A stretch of 17,084 nucleotides of DNA. Origin: JAGWFU01 sp035534575. Its GTDB lineage: Archaea; Micrarchaeota; Micrarchaeia; Micrarchaeales; Micrarchaeaceae. Shown here piece after piece: positions 12,767-17,084 of this stretch. The stretch lies in assembly GCA_035534575.1 (NCBI GenBank), contig DATLRT010000016.1:1-17084 (forward strand), written 5' to 3'. The notes under the pieces are model-generated. The model was not told the origin of the DNA. It saw nothing but the letters and a program-made list of their open reading frames with translations, and did not search any database. The translations under genes were made by a program, and so were the position numbers. How positions within the stretch are numbered: position 1 is the stretch's first letter; every line of letters begins with the position of its first letter.

Positions 12767-14056
12767 ATGGAAAAAGCCCAGTCAGCGATGGAGTACCTGA
12801 TGACCTACGGGTGGGCGATACTCATCATCGCGGTTGCGCTTGCGATTCTTTACCAGCTTGGGATTTTCGGCGGCTCCTCCGCGCTTGTCGGAACATCGTG
12901 CCTTGCGGCCGCGGGCTACCTGTGCAGCAGCCCACAGCTCAATACAGCAGGTAACCTCATAATGCAGTTCGGGCAGATAGGGCAGACTATGGTAGTTACC
13001 GGTATAGCGTGCACCAACAGCATAACGGCTCCGGTGGACATACAGCCAGTAGCCCAGACGCCTCTCGCGTCAGGGCAGCAGACCAGCGTCGTCTTCGGCT
13101 GTCCGCTGAGCTCCAACACCATCGGCACCACGTTCAAGGGATACCTCTGGGTACAGTATAACACCCAGACTCAGGACGGCAACATAGGCGAGATAGGTTC
13201 GGTTACCGCCGTTGCCTCGACAGTCGGAACGTTCGCCTCAGGCTTCAGCAACCCCCCGTTCTCAGCCACATGCGGCGGCACACTGACAGTAGCGGCAGGG
13301 AATGACGTCTGCACGTTCACATCAACCGGAACTTTCACGGTTACAGGGGCCAGCGGTAATATCGCAGTGCTTGTAGTCGCAGGCGGTGGTGGTGGCGGAG
13401 GATTTCCAGACGAGTATTCCGGCGGCGGAGGCGCAGGCGGATTCCAGTATCTCGGCAGCATGGCGCTCTCGCCAATGTCTTATGCCGTTACTGTCGGGCT
13501 AGGCGGCGCGGGCAGCACTTCAGCCAACGGCATATCTGGCGGCAACAGCGTATTCGACACTATAACCTCGAATGGGGGAGGTGGTGGTGGCGGATCCACC
13601 CTTGCGACAAGTGGAGGCTCAGGCGGAGGCGGGGGATTCGGTGCAGCAATTGGAGCTAGCGGGACCGCAGGTCAGGGCTACGCAGGCGCTGGCGCTGGAA
13701 CTTCCTACGGCGGAGGAGGAGGCGGCGGAGCTGGCGGAGCTGGCGGTGTGCCGCCTGGGGGTGACGGAAGCTACTATGGTGGACCTGGGGGCACTGGCGC
13801 ATCGAGCAGCATAAGCGGTGCCGCCACATATTATGGCGGAGGAGGAGGAGGCGGGGCATACGGCACCGCCGGACCCGCAGGCACAGGCGGAGGTGGAACG
13901 GGGGGCTCGGGAGCAAGTAATGGCGGCGCGGGCACGGCAAATACTGGCGGTGGTGGAGGAGGAGCGGCTAGCTACGGCTCAAGCCATATTGGAGGCGCCG
14001 GAGGATCCGGTATAGTGATAATCGCATACAACGCGCTGGGCAACGGTACGCCATGA
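12767..14056 (+). CDS. Type IV pilin-like protein fused to a glycine-rich domain
   Basis: 429 residues from ATG 12767; an in-frame TTG at 12746 lies in the promoter repeat and is unlikely. Residues 1-5 are MEKAQ, with Q5 at +1 and E9 at +5 of a class III signal, then a hydrophobic helix to ~34. Residues ~40-155 form a pilin domain with Cys 45, 53, 82 and 112 and a closing GYLWVQYNT strand, the same plan as the pilin-like gene at 9760. From ~168 a Gly_rich_2-like domain begins (CTFTSTGTFTVTG, then VLVVAGGGGGGG). It runs as polyglycine stretches broken by Ser/Tyr/Ala and ends in GGSGIVIIAYN, as in bacterial and phage surface proteins with this domain. Glycine blocks can pack as polyglycine-II helices. 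It is probably exported and assembled or anchored by the hydrophobic helix. It ends 20 bases from the convergent kinase gene. Confidence 0.82.
   Translation: MEKAQSAMEYLMTYGWAILIIAVALAILYQLGIFGGSSALVGTSCLAAAGYLCSSPQLNTAGNLIMQFGQIGQTMVVTGIACTNSITAPVDIQPVAQTPLASGQQTSVVFGCPLSSNTIGTTFKGYLWVQYNTQTQDGNIGEIGSVTAVASTVGTFASGFSNPPFSATCGGTLTVAAGNDVCTFTSTGTFTVTGASGNIAVLVVAGGGGGGGFPDEYSGGGGAGGFQYLGSMALSPMSYAVTVGLGGAGSTSANGISGGNSVFDTITSNGGGGGGGSTLATSGGSGGGGGFGAAIGASGTAGQGYAGAGAGTSYGGGGGGGAGGAGGVPPGGDGSYYGGPGGTGASSSISGAATYYGGGGGGGAYGTAGPAGTGGGGTGGSGASNGGAGTANTGGGGGGAASYGSSHIGGAGGSGIVIIAYNALGNGTP
12788..12834 (+). repeat. Direct repeat, copy 1 (pilin signal/helix cassette)
   Basis: 47 bases identical, by my reading, to 16959-17005, embedded in a 147-base stretch with about 17 differences. 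It encodes the class III signal and start of the hydrophobic helix. Confidence 0.8.
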
Positions 14057-14076
14057 CATAAGAATCGTATCTGGCT

Positions 14077-16332
14077 TCATGCCTGTTGAATCGCAGGCTT
14101 CTTTCTCGACCGCTTGGGCTTGACAGGCAGAGTGAACCAGAATGTGCTGCCCTTTCCCTCATCAGACTCCACACCTATCTTGCCGTTGTGGAGCGTTATT
14201 ATCTGCTTGGTTATAGAGAGTCCCAATCCCGTGCCCGTTCCCTCGGGCTTGACCAGCCCCTTCTTGGGAGCCTCGTAGAACTTCCTGAACAGCTTGCGCT
14301 GGTCGTCTATGCTGATGCCTATTCCTGTGTCCACCACCTTGCATACGACCACGCCCTTGCTCTTGTTCGATACCTCGACCTTGATGCTGCCCCCAGAGTT
14401 GGTGAACTTTATCGAGTTGCCGATGAGGTTGACGAACACCTGTATCAGCCTGTTCTGGTCTGCCGTGACTGCAGGCACATCGAACGCCACGGTCCATGAG
14501 AACTCTATGCCCTTGTTGCGCGCTGATTCCTGCAGCGCCTTTATGCTCGGGTTCTCAGCGAGGTCCTTCAAGTTGACGTCCTTCGTCTCGAGCTTCATCT
14601 TCTCGGACTCAAGCCTCGCCGCGTCGAGGACCTGCTGTATCATCAGCACCAGCCTGTCCGCCTCGTCGAGTATGGTGGTGACATAGCCCTGCTGCTCGTC
14701 GTTGAGCTTGCCGAACTCGCCCTCGAGCATCAGCTTCGAGAACCCCTTTATGTTGGTGAGCGGGGTCTTGAGCTCGTGCGATATGTTGTATATGAACTGC
14801 GACTTCAGCTCTCCGGTGCTCTTCAGAGAGTTTATGGTCTTGGACATGTCCTCCATGCTCTTCTCCCAGTCCCTCAGCTTCCTCCCGGTCTCCAGCTCCT
14901 TCGCCACTATCAGGTAGGTTGTCTCGTCGCCGTCCTTGAACGCCCTCATGGAGTGGACTGATGATACTGTGCCGCCGCCCTTGGACAGCAGGTCGACGTA
15001 GGAATTGTCTATCTTTCCGCCATTCTTTACGTAGCTTATGTCCCTGTCGATTATCTTGGGGTCTGAGTAAAGAGAATTTATCTCCTTCCCGAGCAGCTCC
15101 GCCTTCTGGTAGTGAAGCGCGGACTCGACCGATGAGTTGCAGCTGGTGATGTGGCCCATTGGATCCACCGACAGCACTATGTCCGAGCTGCTGTCTATGA
15201 AGTCCTGCAGCGACTCCCTTATGCTCTTGATGTACATCTCGGCCTCCGCGTCGGCGAAAACCATTATGTAGCCGTTGATCCATCTTGTGACTACGTACCT
15301 GATTCCCACCGGTATCGAGTCCTTGTTTATCATACCGAATATTCCCGATGCGCTGGGTTGCTGCTCAGTGAGCCCATCAAGCCTGTGGCGCAGATTCTCC
15401 TTGTCCCTCTCGGCAACCAGCTCGATGAAGCTCTTCCCGACCATTATGTTGCCCTTGTATCCGATGAGGTTCTCTATGTTGTCGGTTGCCCAGCTTATGT
15501 TGAGCGACCTGTCTATGTAGAGCACGCCCGCCTTGGAGTCCTTGCCCATGGAGCCGAGTATGAGCGCCATCTCCTCCAGCTCGGTTATATCCTGCGCGGA
15601 TACGTGCATCAGCCTCTCGCTTATCATGTTAGCCGAGAGCGCGAACATCCTTGCCTCATCAGCCCCCGCAGAGCTCGCCTTTATCATCGAGCCCTTGGCC
15701 AGCGCGGACATCATCTCCTTGCTGAGCCCGAACAGCTTCGCAAGGTTTGCGGCCTCGAGGTTGGATATGGAGAGCACCTTGAGCGCCTCCTTGTTCGCCT
15801 TGACGAGTACGCCATCAGTGGACGCGAGCAGCTGCGGCACCGGGGAGCTGAACGCGCTGTTGAAGTAGTTGGCAATCCTCAGGTTCTTCGAGCTCTCGTA
15901 CTTGTAGAGGAGCGCGATGCCCATGATGCCAGAGAGCAGTTCTATGCTCTGCACCATCTCGTCGCTGAACCTTCCCTGCTCGCCAGAGAGCAGCTCTATG
16001 AGCGCGGTCGCCTTGCCAGAATTGTAGATCGGGAGTATGGCGCAGCTCTTGTATCCCGCATTCTTGAACGTTATCAGCTCGGGGAACGATGAGTACTCGC
16101 TGAGCTGGTTGTCCACGAACGGCTTCTTCGTGTTTATTACGTAGTCCTGCAGGGCGTTAGTCCTCCGCTCCCTGTCATCCCTGTAGAGCAGCGATATCGT
16201 TGCCCTCTGCAGGCCGAAAAGCTCGGCGAGCACCGCGGAGAAGCCTCTTGCCGCCTCTTCATCGCTGGCTGAGCTGTTTGATGCCTTGATGAGCTCGAGG
16301 ATGAGTCTGCCGGTCAACGGGCCATCGGGCAT
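14077..16332 (-). CDS. Soluble hybrid-sensor histidine kinase (GAF-PAS-PAS-PAS-HisKA-HATPase)
   Basis: 751 residues from ATG 16332, with no membrane helix, so it senses in the cytosol. Domains in order: GAF-like (~30-150), a divergent PAS-like region (~155-255), PAS (~265-365), PAS (~375-490), and HisKA with phospho-acceptor H519 in SHELKTPLTN. The HATPase_c domain (~610-735) has its N-box (VFVNLIGNSIKFT), G1 (VVDTGIGIS) and G2 (GTGTGLGLSITK) intact. It should autophosphorylate and pass phosphate to a receiver Asp. There is no receiver domain of its own; the nearest one is in the response regulator at 10314-11534. An upstream in-frame GTG (16365) would add 11 residues. ATG 16332 is preceded by GGCGAT. 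The basic C-terminus (PKRSRKKPA) is unremarkable. Confidence 0.92.
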   Translation of the reverse strand: MPDGPLTGRLILELIKASNSSASDEEAARGFSAVLAELFGLQRATISLLYRDDRERRTNALQDYVINTKKPFVDNQLSEYSSFPELITFKNAGYKSCAILPIYNSGKATALIELLSGEQGRFSDEMVQSIELLSGIMGIALLYKYESSKNLRIANYFNSAFSSPVPQLLASTDGVLVKANKEALKVLSISNLEAANLAKLFGLSKEMMSALAKGSMIKASSAGADEARMFALSANMISERLMHVSAQDITELEEMALILGSMGKDSKAGVLYIDRSLNISWATDNIENLIGYKGNIMVGKSFIELVAERDKENLRHRLDGLTEQQPSASGIFGMINKDSIPVGIRYVVTRWINGYIMVFADAEAEMYIKSIRESLQDFIDSSSDIVLSVDPMGHITSCNSSVESALHYQKAELLGKEINSLYSDPKIIDRDISYVKNGGKIDNSYVDLLSKGGGTVSSVHSMRAFKDGDETTYLIVAKELETGRKLRDWEKSMEDMSKTINSLKSTGELKSQFIYNISHELKTPLTNIKGFSKLMLEGEFGKLNDEQQGYVTTILDEADRLVLMIQQVLDAARLESEKMKLETKDVNLKDLAENPSIKALQESARNKGIEFSWTVAFDVPAVTADQNRLIQVFVNLIGNSIKFTNSGGSIKVEVSNKSKGVVVCKVVDTGIGISIDDQRKLFRKFYEAPKKGLVKPEGTGTGLGLSITKQIITLHNGKIGVESDEGKGSTFWFTLPVKPKRSRKKPAIQQA

Positions 16333-16405
16333 TTTATCGCCTTTTTCGTCGTAGGATGCACGCACCCTACACGAATGTCTACTGCATTAGTCGTTACTGC
16401 AGAGA

Positions 16406-16416
16406 AACTATTTAAG
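16406..16416 (+). promoter_or_regulatory. Promoter between histidine kinase and HEPN-like gene
   Basis: AACTATTTAAG matches the window's plus-strand TATA consensus and predicts transcription start near 16438, right at the GGTGAG motif of the downstream gene. Its complement CTTAAATA could serve the kinase gene with a leader of about 50 bases. No other element is evident in the 115-base gap. Confidence 0.5.
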
Positions 16417-16447
16417 CCTGCTTTATGTTGTTGTAATTGGTGAGAAC

Positions 16448-16852
16448 ATGGGAATGAGAAAGGTGCGGGCGCTTATGGCGAGGGCCGTGAGCGATCTTGA
16501 GCTGGGCGAGAGGTACGCGAGGCTGAAGGAGGACGCGGTGGCGAGCCTTCTGTACAGGAAGGCGAGGGAGAAGGTGCTGAAGGCGCTCTTCATCAGCAGG
16601 ACCAAGAGGGAGCCTCCTACAAACGTCTCGGTGAGATACCTTGCGGGCAAGGTCAGGATGCCTGCGGACATAACCGCGGAGATATCGAACCTCGAGGAAG
16701 AGGAGGACGAGCCTGTGGCTGCCTACGCCTTTGATGCGGATTCTTATGGGCGGAGCAGATTGTCATACGAGAGCGCGAAGAACAGGGTGACCAGCAGATA
16801 CAGGACCACGAAGAGGCTCGTCTACTACGCGATGGCGGCGGTGAAGGCATAG
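16448..16852 (+). CDS. Small helical protein, HEPN-like
   Basis: 134 residues, mostly helical and charged. The segment ASLLYRKAREKVLKALFISR, followed by a loop, VRYLAGKVRMPADI and EISNLEEEE, follows the HEPN layout (helix with A-ek-lKAl, then a short helix and a leucine-rich turn). The HEPN catalytic Rx4-6H pair is not present, as there is no His in the C-terminal helix. If it is HEPN it is a non-catalytic one, such as a nucleotide-binding partner. No MNT nucleotidyltransferase gene lies beside it in this window. The ATG at 16448 has GGTGAG 3-4 bases upstream; ATG 16454 is possible. It is divergent from the histidine kinase and followed by a pilin-like gene with its own promoter. Confidence 0.6.
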   Translation: MGMRKVRALMARAVSDLELGERYARLKEDAVASLLYRKAREKVLKALFISRTKREPPTNVSVRYLAGKVRMPADITAEISNLEEEEDEPVAAYAFDADSYGRSRLSYESAKNRVTSRYRTTKRLVYYAMAAVKA

Positions 16853-16872
16853 CCAAACCAGCGTCCTTCACA

Positions 16873-16914
16873 GCTAGGATCATGCATGCCTAGCGTCGGG
16901 TTTATTAAAACCCG
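16873..16914. promoter_or_regulatory. Two inverted repeats at the promoter of the last pilin gene
   Basis: GCTAGG (16873-16878)/CCTAGC (16889-16894) is a 6-bp inverted repeat with a 10-base spacer. CGGGTTT (16897-16903)/AAACCCG (16908-16914) is a perfect 7-bp inverted repeat with loop ATTA. The second encloses the TATA-like TTTATTAAAA, about 33 bases before the ATG at 16938. An operator or a hairpin ending the upstream gene are both possible. Confidence 0.45.
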
Positions 16915-16937
16915 TTGCGCTATAACTGTGGATCCCC

Positions 16938-17084
16938 ATGTTCAAAGCCCAGTCCGCAATGGAGTACCTGATGACCTACGGGTGGGCGATACTCATCATC
17001 GCGGTCGTGCTTGCGATTCTTTACCAGCTTGGAATCTTCGGTGGCTCCTCAGCGCTTGTAGGTACATCATGCCTTGCGGCTACA
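16938..17084 (+). CDS. Type IV pilin-like protein, 3' end cut by window edge
   Basis: The frame is open from ATG 16938 to the window end (49 codons visible). The start is MFKAQSAMEYLMTYGW, with Q5 (+1) and E9 (+5) of a class III signal, then a hydrophobic helix and GTSCLA, identical in plan to the Gly-rich pilin at 12767. DNA identity over the visible part is about 88% by my count, with most differences in third codon positions outside the first codons. The C-terminal fate (Gly-rich or other) is outside the window. The TATA-like sequence and start spacing predict a near-leaderless transcript. Confidence 0.85.
   Translation, partial: MFKAQSAMEYLMTYGWAILIIAVVLAILYQLGIFGGSSALVGTSCLAAT
16959..17005 (+). 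repeat. Direct repeat, copy 2 (pilin signal/helix cassette)
   Basis: Matches 12788-12834 without a difference by eye and lies 4.17 kb away in the same orientation. The histidine kinase and HEPN-like genes lie between the copies. Confidence 0.8.

Noticed and set aside
13572..14015. Alternative-frame ORFs on both strands in the Gly-rich region
   Set aside because: They follow from GGN-rich codons lacking stops in other frames; composition is low complexity and there is no start signal.
13379..14020. Repetitive G-rich DNA as a CRISPR array or satellite
   Set aside because: There are no regular repeat-spacer units. The repetition follows glycine codons (GGN) within one open frame with a known domain composition.
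15151..16092. 313-residue plus-strand reading frame
   Set aside because: Antisense shadow of the histidine kinase. Composition is Leu/Arg/Tyr/His-biased with no family pattern, while the kinase on the other strand has all its motifs.
14077..16332. Bacterial origin or recent bacterial transfer of the histidine kinase
   Set aside because: Codon use and base composition look like the neighbouring genes, so no recent transfer can be claimed from the sequence alone.
16873..16914. Classical intrinsic terminator after the HEPN-like gene
   Set aside because: The hairpins are not followed by a T-run, and one encloses the TATA-like sequence of the next gene; kept as regulatory of unknown role.

Overview
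The window comes from an archaeon, most likely a DPANN lineage close to Micrarchaeota (ARMAN-type). The support is: archaeal ribosomal proteins uS13-uS4-uS11 in archaeal gene order; an archaeal-type phosphoglycerate kinase; a UPF0200 kinase; TATA boxes of the form CTATTTAA(A/G) placed so that several transcripts start almost at the start codon; GGTGA-type ribosome binding sites; intron-bearing tRNA genes; and pilin-like surface proteins with a class III signal peptide. The lineage is inferred from remembered protein style, not from a database search. Genes are densely packed and no non-coding gap exceeds about 170 bases.

Layout. (1) 1-1902, plus strand: a LAGLIDADG-type protein cut by the window edge, overlapping a stand-alone PEP-utilising swivelling-domain protein. 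(2) 1908-4651, minus strand: tRNA-Lys(UUU), a vapBC toxin-antitoxin pair with a perfect 18-bp palindrome at its promoter, tRNA-Ser(GGA), then rps13-rps4-rps11. The tRNA-Ser ends only 12 bases before rps13. Both tRNAs appear to carry a short intron inside the T-loop, and tRNA-Ser carries a second, 11-base intron at the canonical anticodon-loop position. (3) 4819-7562, plus strand: a 35-residue basic protein, an aquaporin and a membrane-anchored DUF192 protein as one operon, then phosphoglycerate kinase from its own promoter. (4) 7567-11534, minus strand: a five-gene operon reading response regulator (winged helix-REC-degenerate GGDEF), pilin-like protein, UPF0200 kinase, secreted N-glycosylation-rich protein, unknown protein. 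(5) 11637-14056, plus strand: two surface proteins, a membrane-anchored Thr-rich protein and a pilin fused to a glycine-rich domain. (6) 14077-16332, minus strand: a soluble multi-PAS/GAF histidine kinase. (7) 16448-17084, plus strand: a small HEPN-like helical protein and the start of a second pilin whose 5' end is nearly identical in DNA to the first.

How it may fit together. The left half is translation and central metabolism with a toxin-antitoxin insertion. The right half looks like a cell-surface/pilin locus framed by a soluble sensor kinase and an unusual response regulator, which may form a two-component pair controlling surface structures (inference). The strongest novel observation is that two different tRNAs carry T-loop introns at the same position with recognisably similar sequence. 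Next are the pilin plus Gly-rich fusion with its duplicated N-terminal cassette, and the response regulator with a degenerate GGDEF domain.
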